NCBI GenBank assembly: GCA_963204845.1
Contig: CAUJIL010000127.1
Coordinates: forward strand, 1 to 14,197
Length of the DNA stretch: 14,197 nt
Direction: 5' to 3'
From: Pseudomonadota bacterium
GTDB lineage: Bacteria > Pseudomonadota > Gammaproteobacteria > Pseudomonadales > UBA5518
Shown here piece after piece: positions 1-5,681 of the stretch (its first letter is position 1; every line of letters starts with the position of its first letter). The translations under genes were made by a program, and so were the position numbers. The notes below the pieces were generated by a model, which had not been told where the DNA came from, did not search any database, and worked only from the letters and a program-made list of their open reading frames with translations.

Positions 1-39
1 GATGCCGGGCCCGCCGAGGCGCGGGCGGCGATCGCGGGC
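1..39 (+). repeat. 39-bp exact direct repeat, copy 1 (window edge)
   Basis: The first 39 bases match positions 742-780 base for base and in the same reading frame (DAGPAEARAAIAG). In copy 2 these codons sit naturally inside the FAH domain and align with the equivalent stretch of E. coli YcgM. Here they run straight into a CHAD domain at base 40. A chimeric read or an assembly join at the contig end is the simplest reading. Confidence 0.9.
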
Positions 40-1155
40 GCCACGCTGTGGTCGGCGTACCGGCGCGTGCGCCGGTCCGCACGTCGCATCACGCCCGAGT
101 CGCCTCCGGAACACCTGCACGAGCTGCGCAAGCGCTGCAAGCGGCTGCGTTACCTGCTGGAGATGTATTGCGACGCCTACGACAGCGACGAATTGCCCGA
201 CCTGCTGCGCCGCCTGCGCAAGCTGCAGAACGTGCTTGGCGACTACCAGGACTTCCACACCCACGCGGCGCTGCTGCAGGGGCTGCGCGCGCACTGGGCG
301 GACACGACGCCGGACGATGCCGCTTCGCTTGCGCTGATCGATCGCCTGCTGGCAGTACTGGGGGACCGCGCCGACGAGGCGCGCGCACGCTTCGCGAGCC
401 GCTTCGCGCAGTTCGATCGCCCCACGCACCACCGCCGGCGCCGACGCCTGTTCGCGCCCGATCTGCTGCTTGCGCCGCCGATGATAGGCAGCGCCGGGTA
501 TTGCCACGGCTGGGCATCCGGCGAACGGATCGCGCTGCCGGTCGGCAAGGTGGTCTGCGTGGGGCGCAACTACGCGGCGCACGCGGCGGAACTCGGCAAT
601 CCGGTGCCCGAGATGCCGCTGCTTTTCATCAAGCCGCCGTCGGCGGTGGTGGACCTGGCACCGGCGTTCCGGATCCCGGCGGGGCGCGGATCCGTGCACC
701 ACGAGCTCGAGATCGCGGTACTGGTCGGGCGTCGTCTGCGCGATGCCGGGCCCGCCGAGGCGCGGGCGGCGATCGCGGGCCTGGGCCTCGGCATCGATCT
801 CACGCTGCGCGACGAACAGGATGTGCTGAAGTCGAAGGCGCATCCGTGGGAAATAGCGAAAGGGTTCGACGGTTCCTGCCCGCTGGCGCCGTTCGTTACC
901 GTGGACGAGGACATCGACCTGACGCGCCTCGGTACCAGCCTCAGCGTGAACGGCGTGCTGCGCCAGCACGGCAGCAGCGCGCAGATGCTGACGTCCATCG
1001 TCGAGTTGCTGTGCTACGCGAGCAGCCGGTTCAGCCTGTGGCCGGGCGACGTGGTGCTGACCGGAACGCCGGCCGGGGTCGCCGCGCTGGGGTCCGGTGA
1101 TCGCGTGGTCGCTGAACTGGACGGCCTGCTCACGGTGCGCGCCGAGGTGGTCTGA
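1..1155 (+). CDS. CHAD domain joined in frame to an FAH-family hydrolase (5' end missing)
   Basis: The frame is open from base 1 to the TGA at 1153-1155. Codons 14 to about 155 are a CHAD domain: helical and Arg/His-rich, with the hallmark HELRKRCKRLRYLLE and the later LRKLQNVLGDYQDFH. CHAD domains are known to bind polyphosphate and are often found near polyphosphate or PHA functions. From codon 161 (ATG at 481) a complete FAH-family domain follows with no stop between. The whole frame could be one bifunctional protein. It could also be two genes whose separating stop was lost: the ATG at 481-483 overlaps TGA (482-484) and TAG (485-487) in the +2 frame, so one inserted base upstream would hide an ordinary ATGA stop/start junction. 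The first 13 codons copy part of the FAH domain and may not belong here. That CHAD and FAH coding sequence is present is certain; the fusion is not. Confidence 0.6.
   Translation, partial: DAGPAEARAAIAGATLWSAYRRVRRSARRITPESPPEHLHELRKRCKRLRYLLEMYCDAYDSDELPDLLRRLRKLQNVLGDYQDFHTHAALLQGLRAHWADTTPDDAASLALIDRLLAVLGDRADEARARFASRFAQFDRPTHHRRRRRLFAPDLLLAPPMIGSAGYCHGWASGERIALPVGKVVCVGRNYAAHAAELGNPVPEMPLLFIKPPSAVVDLAPAFRIPAGRGSVHHELEIAVLVGRRLRDAGPAEARAAIAGLGLGIDLTLRDEQDVLKSKAHPWEIAKGFDGSCPLAPFVTVDEDIDLTRLGTSLSVNGVLRQHGSSAQMLTSIVELLCYASSRFSLWPGDVVLTGTPAGVAALGSGDRVVAELDGLLTVRAEVV
481..1155 (+). other. FAH (fumarylacetoacetate hydrolase/YcgM-like) module; alternative separate CDS start at 481
   Basis: Read from the ATG at 481 this gives 224 residues, about the length of free-standing YcgM/FAHD1-type proteins. 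It begins the way they do, with VGKVVCVGRNYAAHAAELG near residues 21-39. Family landmarks are complete. HHELE holds two metal-ligand acids (Glu75, Glu77), GIDLTLRDEQD holds the third (Asp106), HPWEIAKGFDGSCPL lines the active site, and LTGTPAGV lies near the C-terminus. The family cleaves or decarboxylates acylpyruvate-like compounds with Mg or Mn; the exact substrate cannot be read from sequence. No convincing ribosome site precedes 481 (the bases before it are GC-only), so translation would be coupled to the upstream frame or fused with it. Confidence 0.8.
742..780 (+). repeat. 39-bp exact direct repeat, copy 2 (inside FAH module)
   Basis: This is the partner of bases 1-39. It encodes FAH residues 88-100, between the Glu-containing HELE motif and the Asp-containing GIDLT motif. 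It is evidently the native location, because the fold needs it. Confidence 0.9.
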
Positions 1156-1169
1156 ACCGCGAGGTTCGG
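1152..1169 (+). other. Small hairpin spanning the FAH stop codon
   Basis: CTGAACC and GGTTCGG can pair (one G-T wobble) around a GCGA loop, which is of the GNRA type. The TGA stop lies inside the left arm. No T-run follows, so a Rho-independent terminator is not supported. It may be a mild 3'-end barrier or simply chance. Confidence 0.25.
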
Positions 1170-1185
1170 TCCTGCGGATGTGCCA

Positions 1186-1207
1186 GTCGGCATGAATGCC
1201 GACCTAC
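1186..1207 (-). repeat. REP-like unit A (GTAG head on minus strand)
   Basis: The perfect hairpin GTCGGCAT-GA-ATGCCGAC (1186-1203) is followed by CTAC, so on the minus strand it reads GTAG plus hairpin. GTAG-headed palindromes of this size are the form of REP elements mobilised by RAYT (TnpA_REP) transposases. No RAYT gene is in the window. The unit lies in the convergent gap between the FAH gene and rpiA, the usual extragenic setting, and shares its hairpin with unit C. Confidence 0.85.
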
Positions 1208-1219
1208 GGGACGCCGCAC

Positions 1220-1241
1220 GTAGGTCGGGTTTCAACCCGAC
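1220..1241 (+). repeat. REP-like unit B (GTAG head on plus strand)
   Basis: GTAG (1220-1223) is followed by the perfect hairpin GTCGGGTT-TC-AACCCGAC (1224-1241). It faces unit A head to head, the heads 12 bp apart, and has a different stem from A and C but the same outer GTCGG...CCGAC. The alternating orientation A, B, C resembles the mosaic (BIME) arrays known for enterobacterial and Pseudomonas REPs. Confidence 0.85.
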
Positions 1242-1267
1242 GGGGTTCGGCCACGATCCTGGCCGCC

Positions 1268-1289
1268 GTCGGCATGAATGCCGACCTAC
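1268..1289 (-). repeat. REP-like unit C, supplying the rpiA stop codon
   Basis: The hairpin at 1268-1285 is identical in sequence to unit A's and is followed by CTAC at 1286-1289. On the minus strand its GTAG head contains the TAG that ends rpiA (1288 down to 1286). The transcript thus folds into a stable stem immediately after translation ends, which could protect the 3' end or help termination. Confidence 0.85.
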
Positions 1290-1954
1290 AGTTCGCGCAC
1301 GCCGTTCTGGCCGGCGAGCAGCAGGCGGTCGGCGGGGCGGTGGGCGAAGATGCCGTTGGCGACCACGCCGACGATGTCGTTGATCGCCGACTCCATCGCC
1401 AGCGGCTCGGCCAGCACGAAGTCGTGGACGTCGAGGATGATGTTGCCGTTGTCGGTGAGCACGCCCTGGCGGTAGACCGGGTTGCCGCCGAGTTCGACCA
1501 GCTTGCGCGCGACGTGGCTGCGCGCCATCGGGATCACCTCGACCGGCAACGGAAAGCGCCCGAGCACACGCACCAGCTTGCGCTCGTCGGCGATGCAGAC
1601 GAACTCGCGCGCGACCGCAGCGACGATCTTCTCGCGCGTCAGTGCAGCGCCGCCGCCCTTGATCAGTTGCCGGGCCTCGTTCGCCTCGTCGGCGCCGTCG
1701 ACGTAGATGTCCACGCCGTCGACCACGTTCAGGTCGAACACCGGAATGCCGTGCGCGCGCAGCCGTTGCGCCGAGGCGTCGGAGCTGGCGACGGTCGCGC
1801 CGATGCGCGCCTTCAGCGGCGCCAGCAGGTCGATGAAATGGTTGGCGGTCGAACCGGTGCCGATGCCGAGCACGGTGCCGTCGTCGAGCCTCCGGCGAAC
1901 GTACTCCAGGGCCGCGCCGGCCGCGTCACGCTTGAGCTGTTCCTGGTCTTTCAT
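1286..1954 (-). CDS. rpiA: Ribose-5-phosphate isomerase A
   Basis: Interconverts ribose 5-phosphate and ribulose 5-phosphate in the non-oxidative pentose phosphate pathway (cytosol). The 222 residues compare with 219 in E. coli and align end to end. The phosphate-binding GIGTGSTANHF is at 31-40, the catalytic DGADE at 86-90, and KGGGAALTREK at 99-109 carries the conserved Lys99 and catalytic Glu108. The ATG start begins MKDQEQLKRDAA, like other RpiA N-termini. The ribosome site is weak and no clear promoter is seen in the 160-bp gap shared with ilvA. The gene is divergent from ilvA and convergent with the FAH gene. Its stop codon is the TAG of REP unit C, yet the protein ends at the normal family length, so the repeat has not truncated it. 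Confidence 0.95.
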   Translation of the reverse strand: MKDQEQLKRDAAGAALEYVRRRLDDGTVLGIGTGSTANHFIDLLAPLKARIGATVASSDASAQRLRAHGIPVFDLNVVDGVDIYVDGADEANEARQLIKGGGAALTREKIVAAVAREFVCIADERKLVRVLGRFPLPVEVIPMARSHVARKLVELGGNPVYRQGVLTDNGNIILDVHDFVLAEPLAMESAINDIVGVVANGIFAHRPADRLLLAGQNGVREL

Positions 1955-2114
1955 CTGCGTCGTACCGCCCGCTTGCCCGGGCGCGCAGCTTACGTGATCG
2001 GGCGCCGCGCGGTACAGCCGGCGGGCATATTGGAGCCGCGGGCCGGTGGCGCACGCCGCAGGCGCTGATTACCATGAGGCACGCACGCCATCACCGACCG
2101 GATACCGCAGCGCC
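1955..2114 (+). other. Divergent rpiA–ilvA intergenic region
   Basis: About 160 bp of GC-rich sequence between two divergent starts must hold promoters for both genes. I found no hexamer pair good enough to name. On the minus strand TAAGCT (1994 down to 1989) is a weak -10 candidate for rpiA. On the plus strand TACCAT (2069-2074) is a weak -10 candidate for ilvA. No attenuator-like leader peptide rich in Ile, Val or Leu is visible before ilvA. Confidence 0.3.
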
Positions 2115-3650
2115 ATGCCGAAGAGTTATATCAAGCGCATCCTCGATGCGCGCGTCTACGACGTCGCGATCGAGACACCCGTCGACGAGGCGCCGCAGCT
2201 TTCCTCGCGTTTCGGCAACCGTATCCTCCTGAAGCGCGAGGACCTGCAGCCGGTGTTCTCGTTCAAGCTGCGCGGCGCGTACAACCGCATCGTGCGGCTG
2301 TCGGCCGAGGAGCGCGCGCGCGGCGTGATCACCGCCTCGGCCGGCAACCACGCGCAGGGTGTGGCGCTGGCGGCGCAGCGGCTCGACATCCGCGCGCTGA
2401 TCGTGATGCCGCGCACCACGCCGGAGATCAAGGTCGCTGCGGTGCGCCGGCGCGGTGCCCGCGTGGTGCTGCACGGCGACACCTACGACGAGGCCTCGAC
2501 GCACGCGCACGAACTCGCGACGCAGAAAGGCATGAGCTTCGTGCATCCCTACGATGATCCGGACGTGATCGCCGGTCAGGGCACGATCGGGATGGAGATC
2601 CTGCGCCAGCTTTCGGGGCCCATCGATGCGGTGTTCGTCCCCGTCGGCGGCGGCGGACTGCTGGCGGGCGTTGCCGCCTACATCAAGTATGTGCGCCCGT
2701 CGGTGCGCGTGATCGGTGTGGAGCCGGCCGATGCGGCCTGCCTCGACGCGGCGCTGAAAGCGCGCCGGCGCGTGGTGCTGCCGCAGGTGGGCATCTTTGC
2801 CGATGGCGTCGCGGTGGCGCAGATCGGCCGCGAGACCTTCCGCGTGATCCGCCGGACGGTCGACGAGGTGATCACCGCGGATACCGACGAGATCTGCGCC
2901 GCGATCAAGGACATCTTCGACGACACGCGCTCGATCGCCGAGCCGGCCGGCGCGCTCGCGCTCGCCGGGCTGAAGAAATACGTGCAGCGCACCGGCGTCC
3001 AGGGCCAGACGCTGGTCGCCATCGACAGCGGCGCGAACACCAACTTCGACCGCCTGCGTCACATCTCGGAGCGCACCGAGATCGGCGAGAAGCGCGAGGC
3101 GGTGCTGAACGTCTCGATCCCGGAGCGCCCGGGCAGCTTCCGCGCGTTCTGCAACGCGATCGGCCGCGGGCGCTCGATCACCGAGTTCAACTACCGCTAC
3201 GCCGACCGCGGCAGCGCGCAGATCTTCGTCGGCGTGCAGGTCTCGCCCGAGCGCAACGACCGCGAATCGCTGCTCGAGGAGTTGCGCGCCAAGGGGTACG
3301 AGGTCATGGACCTCACCGACAACGAGATGGCGAAGCTGCACGTGCGGCACATGGTCGGCGGGCGCGCGTCGTCGGTGGGCGACGCGGAGATCGTTTACCG
3401 CTTCGAGTTCCCGGAGCGCCCCGGCGCGCTGCTGAACTTCCTGAACCGGCTCGAGCACGACTGGAACATCTCGCTGTTCCACTACCGCAATCACGGCGCG
3501 GCGTACGCGCGCGTGCTGGTCGGTTTCCAGGTGCCGCAGGGCGACCGCGCAGCGCTGGCGGCGTTTTTCGAGGAGATGACGCGGCGCCACCGTGTCTACA
3601 GCTACTGGGACGAGACGGCGAATCCCGTTTACCGCGCGTTCCTGCGCTGA
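2115..3650 (+). CDS. ilvA: Biosynthetic threonine ammonia-lyase (threonine deaminase)
   Basis: PLP enzyme that turns threonine into 2-oxobutanoate and ammonia, the first step toward isoleucine. 511 residues from the ATG at 2115, chosen because MPKSYIKRILDARVYDVA matches the known N-terminus of Pseudomonas-type IlvA; an in-frame ATG at 2046 would add 23 residues without homology. Residues 1-325 form the catalytic domain: KREDLQPVFSFKLRGAYN has the PLP lysine (Lys51), SAGNHAQGVALAA follows, and VPVGGGGLLAGV is the glycine-rich phosphate loop. Two ACT-like regulatory repeats follow, at about 330-405 (IPERPGSFRAFCNAI) and 425-505 (FPERPGALLNFLNRL). This is the allosteric long form controlled by isoleucine and valine, not the short catabolic TdcB type. 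Its last 22 bp overlap the 3' end of convergent fau. Confidence 0.95.
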   Translation: MPKSYIKRILDARVYDVAIETPVDEAPQLSSRFGNRILLKREDLQPVFSFKLRGAYNRIVRLSAEERARGVITASAGNHAQGVALAAQRLDIRALIVMPRTTPEIKVAAVRRRGARVVLHGDTYDEASTHAHELATQKGMSFVHPYDDPDVIAGQGTIGMEILRQLSGPIDAVFVPVGGGGLLAGVAAYIKYVRPSVRVIGVEPADAACLDAALKARRRVVLPQVGIFADGVAVAQIGRETFRVIRRTVDEVITADTDEICAAIKDIFDDTRSIAEPAGALALAGLKKYVQRTGVQGQTLVAIDSGANTNFDRLRHISERTEIGEKREAVLNVSIPERPGSFRAFCNAIGRGRSITEFNYRYADRGSAQIFVGVQVSPERNDRESLLEELRAKGYEVMDLTDNEMAKLHVRHMVGGRASSVGDAEIVYRFEFPERPGALLNFLNRLEHDWNISLFHYRNHGAAYARVLVGFQVPQGDRAALAAFFEEMTRRHRVYSYWDETANPVYRAFLR

Positions 3651-4234
3651 GCGTCGCCGCAGGCGATCAGTCCGTGCTCGGTCGCGACCGCGGCGAGCGG
3701 CACGTCCCACGCCGCTGCTTCGAGCGCCGGCAGTTCCTGGCAGGCGAAGGCCACGCCGACGAGCACCGGCGTGGCGGGGTGGCGTTCGCGCACGAATTCG
3801 AAGGCGCGATCGTAGAAGCCGCCGCCCTGGCCGAGGCGGTTGCCCGCGCGGTCGAAGCCGAGCAGCGGCACGCAGACCAGGTCGAGCGCCTGCGCGTCGA
3901 GCGGGCCGCCGTGTTCGGGCATCGGTTCCGGGATGCCCCAGTCGTTCGGCTGCAGCTCGGCCGGCTCGCCGAGCGGCAGGAACTCCATCGCGCGCGCGGG
4001 CAACATCCGCGGCAGATAGAATTCGCGTCCGGCCGCGAGCGGCCCGGCCAGCAGGCCGCGCAGGTCCACTTCGTCACTGATCGGCCAGTAGATCGCCACC
4101 CGGCGCGCAGCGCGGTAGGAGGCCGATTCGGCGATGTGGCGCGCGATCATGCGCGAGGCGTCGGCGCGCACGCTTGCGGCCAGCGCGGCGCGCGCGGCGC
4201 GGCAGCGTTCGCGCAACTCGGTACGCGAGGACAT
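3629..4234 (-). CDS. fau: 5-formyltetrahydrofolate cyclo-ligase
   Basis: ATP-dependent conversion of 5-formyl-THF to 5,10-methenyl-THF, returning the inert folate to the one-carbon pool (E. coli YgfA/Fau). 201 residues from the ATG at 4234. An ideal AGGAGG sits six bases ahead of that ATG; an upstream in-frame TTG (4270) lacks such a site. SRTELRERCRAARAAL at the N-terminus fits the family's basic ATP-binding start, and GNRLGQGGGFYDRAF is the signature nucleotide and folate loop near the C-terminus. It lies downstream of 6S RNA, the classic ssrS–fau arrangement, so it is probably expressed by readthrough of the 6S transcript. In E. coli the pair is linked to stationary phase and persistence. 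The 3' end overlaps ilvA by 22 bp, tail to tail, and no terminator is evident. Confidence 0.93.
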   Translation of the reverse strand: MSSRTELRERCRAARAALAASVRADASRMIARHIAESASYRAARRVAIYWPISDEVDLRGLLAGPLAAGREFYLPRMLPARAMEFLPLGEPAELQPNDWGIPEPMPEHGGPLDAQALDLVCVPLLGFDRAGNRLGQGGGFYDRAFEFVRERHPATPVLVGVAFACQELPALEAAAWDVPLAAVATEHGLIACGDAQRRNAR

Positions 4235-4279
4235 CGCAAGCCTCCTGGAAACGAACGGGATGCGGTGCAAGCAAAGCGG

Positions 4280-4457
4280 GATTCCCCGGCGCTACCGCTG
4301 CCAACGTCGCCCTTGAACCCTGTGGTTCAAGGTGGCGGTCTCCGTGACGCCTCAGGCTTTCCGTCGAGCGGACATGCACACCGGCGCCCGCGGGAGACCT
4401 CCGCATCGGTCTGAATCGGCTCCAGGACTAACTGGCTGGCGAATAGACCAGGGAATC
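4280..4457 (-). ncRNA. ssrS: 6S RNA
   Basis: RNA that mimics an open promoter and holds sigma70 RNA polymerase in stationary phase. Read on the minus strand, the 5' end GATTCCC pairs with GGGAATC at the 3' end to close the molecule. The 5' part has AGTCCTGGAGCCGATTCAGA, close to E. coli 6S (CAGTCCCCTGAGCCGAT). The 3' half holds the conserved hairpin CCTTGAACC...GGTTCAAGG (4332 down to 4311). About 178 nt, against about 184 in E. coli. It sits between zapA and fau, as in most gammaproteobacteria. The ends are placed by the closing stem and the upstream -10 and could be off by a few bases. Confidence 0.92.
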
Positions 4458-4464
4458 GCGTCTG

Positions 4465-4473
4465 AGTATATCA
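4465..4473 (-). promoter_or_regulatory. Extended -10 promoter for 6S RNA
   Basis: On the minus strand TGA is followed by TATACT (4470 down to 4465), so the -10 hexamer has the TGn extension. The predicted 6S 5' end lies 7-8 bases downstream. At 17-bp spacing the -35 region reads GGGCAG, which is poor, so the extension probably carries the promoter. Readthrough from the zapA transcript could provide a second, longer precursor. Confidence 0.65.
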
Positions 4474-4500
4474 GCCGGTCGCCGATCCTGCCCGCCGCCG

Positions 4501-4815
4501 CTAGATCTCCATCTGGCGGTAATTGCCGATGGTGTCGTCGATGCGTGCCGTGAGCTTGCGCAGGCGGTCGCCGAGGTCCTGGTTGCCCTTGTCGGACTGC
4601 TGGCCCTGGCGGATCAGTTCGTGCGTGATGTTGAGCGCGGCCATCACCGCGATGCGCTCGAGGCCGATCACCTTGCCGCTCTGGCGGATCGTGCGCATCT
4701 GCTGGTCCAGGTAGCGCGCCGACTCGACCAGCGCCTCGCGCTGATCGGGCGGACACGCGACCTGGTAGTCCTTGTCGAGGATGTGCACGCGCACGGTATG
4801 GATGTCGGCGCTCAC
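4501..4815 (-). CDS. zapA: Cell division protein ZapA
   Basis: Small cytoplasmic protein that bundles FtsZ filaments and stabilises the Z-ring. 104 residues, similar to E. coli (109). The N-terminal globular part VRVHILDKDYQVACPPDQRE is followed by long helices, including VIGLERIAVMAALNITHEL and the C-terminal coiled coil, as expected for the ZapA tetramer. The start is GTG at 4815. It overlaps the TGA of the upstream gene by four bases (GTGA), so the two are translationally coupled. It is the second gene of a minus-strand unit that leads into 6S RNA and fau. Confidence 0.92.
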   Translation of the reverse strand: MSADIHTVRVHILDKDYQVACPPDQREALVESARYLDQQMRTIRQSGKVIGLERIAVMAALNITHELIRQGQQSDKGNQDLGDRLRKLTARIDDTIGNYRQMEI

Positions 4816-5021
4816 GTTTCCTGCTCCAGCGAGCGCAACCGCCCGATCATCGCCTCGACCTTGGCCCGCGCGTCCTCGTTCTTGCGCAGCAGCTGTGCGC
4901 GCTCGTCGCGCAGCATGCGCTCGGCCGCACGCAGCGTACGGATCTCCTGGTCCATCCTCGTGCAGAGGCGGATCAGTTCGTCCACGCGTTGTTCCAGCGC
5001 CTTCAAATGCTGCAGTTCCAT
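4812..5021 (-). CDS. TIGR02449-type coiled-coil protein upstream of zapA
   Basis: 69 residues, almost wholly predicted coiled coil: MELQHLKALEQRVDELIRLC then alternating charged and leucine heptads to LRSLEQET. Small proteins like this stand directly before zapA in Pseudomonas and relatives (TIGR02449 family, sometimes compared with ZapB). A role in assisting ZapA or division is inferred from position and shape only. ATG start at 5021, no strong ribosome site. A good sigma70 promoter lies 33 bp upstream of the start, so this is the first gene of the unit. Confidence 0.8.
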   Translation of the reverse strand: MELQHLKALEQRVDELIRLCTRMDQEIRTLRAAERMLRDERAQLLRKNEDARAKVEAMIGRLRSLEQET

Positions 5022-5053
5022 CGACGCCTTACATCGTCCCGAACGGTTCCGGT

Positions 5054-5082
5054 ACTATAGAGACGCCCTCGAACATGGTCAA
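5054..5082 (-). promoter_or_regulatory. Sigma70-type promoter of the TIGR02449–zapA–ssrS–fau unit
   Basis: Minus strand: TTGACC (5082 down to 5077), a 17-bp spacer, then TATAGT (5059 down to 5054). Both hexamers match consensus at five of six positions with optimal spacing, the best promoter in the window. The -10 region contains the palindrome CTATAG, so it may also act in the plus direction, where TACTAT (5053-5058) would lie 79 bp ahead of the ygfB start. Confidence 0.75.
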
Positions 5083-5136
5083 TTGAACACCCCGAGCCGC
5101 CGCTTGCCTGCCACCGGCGCCTCAGTGGAGGCGCCG

Positions 5137-5670
5137 ATGAACACCGATCCGGACCGCATCGCCGAACTCGCGGCGGACATCGCCAGCGGCGTGTCCGGAT
5201 CGCGCCTGCACGGTGTGGTCGCGGGCGGGCTCTGTTGCGGCACGCGCGATGAACCCGCCTGGGAGCGCGTGCTCGACGCGGGCATCGGCGCGCTGGCGCT
5301 GGACGTGCCGTTGCGCGGGCTGATCGCGCTGACCGATGCCGCGCTGGCGGACCCCGACTTCGGTTTCGAACCGGTGCTGCCCGACGAACACGAGCCACTC
5401 GCCGGGCGCGTGGCCGCGCTCGCCGACTGGTGCGACGGCTTCGTGCTGGCGTTCGCGGCCGGATGCGACAGCGCGCGCGCGGCGGGCGGCGACGATGCCG
5501 AACTGCTCGCGGACCTGAACGCGATCGCCGGCGGGCTCGACGCGGAGGCGATCAGCGACGGCAGCGACGACGACGAGGACGACTTCATGCAACTCGTCGA
5601 GTACGTGCGCGTCGCCGCGCTCAGCCTGTTCGCCGCGCGCGACGGCGCCACGCCGGCGGTACGTCACTGA
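5137..5670 (+). CDS. ygfB: UPF0149/YgfB family protein
   Basis: 177 residues from the ATG at 5137, preceded by GGAGG at a five-base spacing. Family landmarks are SRLHGVVAGGLCCG (residues 22-35), the central WCDGFVLAFA, and an acidic stretch DGSDDDEDD before FMQLVEYVRVAALSLF. YgfB/UPF0149 proteins are all-alpha cytoplasmic proteins of uncertain biochemistry. In Pseudomonas aeruginosa YgfB has been reported to dampen expression of AlpA-controlled genes and so affect beta-lactam resistance; whether that applies here is unknown. First gene of the ygfB–pepP–ubiH–ubiI operon, the same order as in E. coli, with pepP starting 11 bp downstream. Confidence 0.9.
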   Translation: MNTDPDRIAELAADIASGVSGSRLHGVVAGGLCCGTRDEPAWERVLDAGIGALALDVPLRGLIALTDAALADPDFGFEPVLPDEHEPLAGRVAALADWCDGFVLAFAAGCDSARAAGGDDAELLADLNAIAGGLDAEAISDGSDDDEDDFMQLVEYVRVAALSLFAARDGATPAVRH

Positions 5671-5681
5671 GCCGCAACCCG

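Noticed and set aside
2046..2114. Longer IlvA start at the in-frame ATG 2046
   Set aside because: The added 23 residues show no similarity to IlvA, while the start at 2115 gives the known N-terminus. Neither has a strong ribosome site.
3629..3650. Bidirectional terminator between ilvA and fau
   Set aside because: The two coding regions overlap tail to tail here, and I found no inverted repeat with a T-run at the junction.
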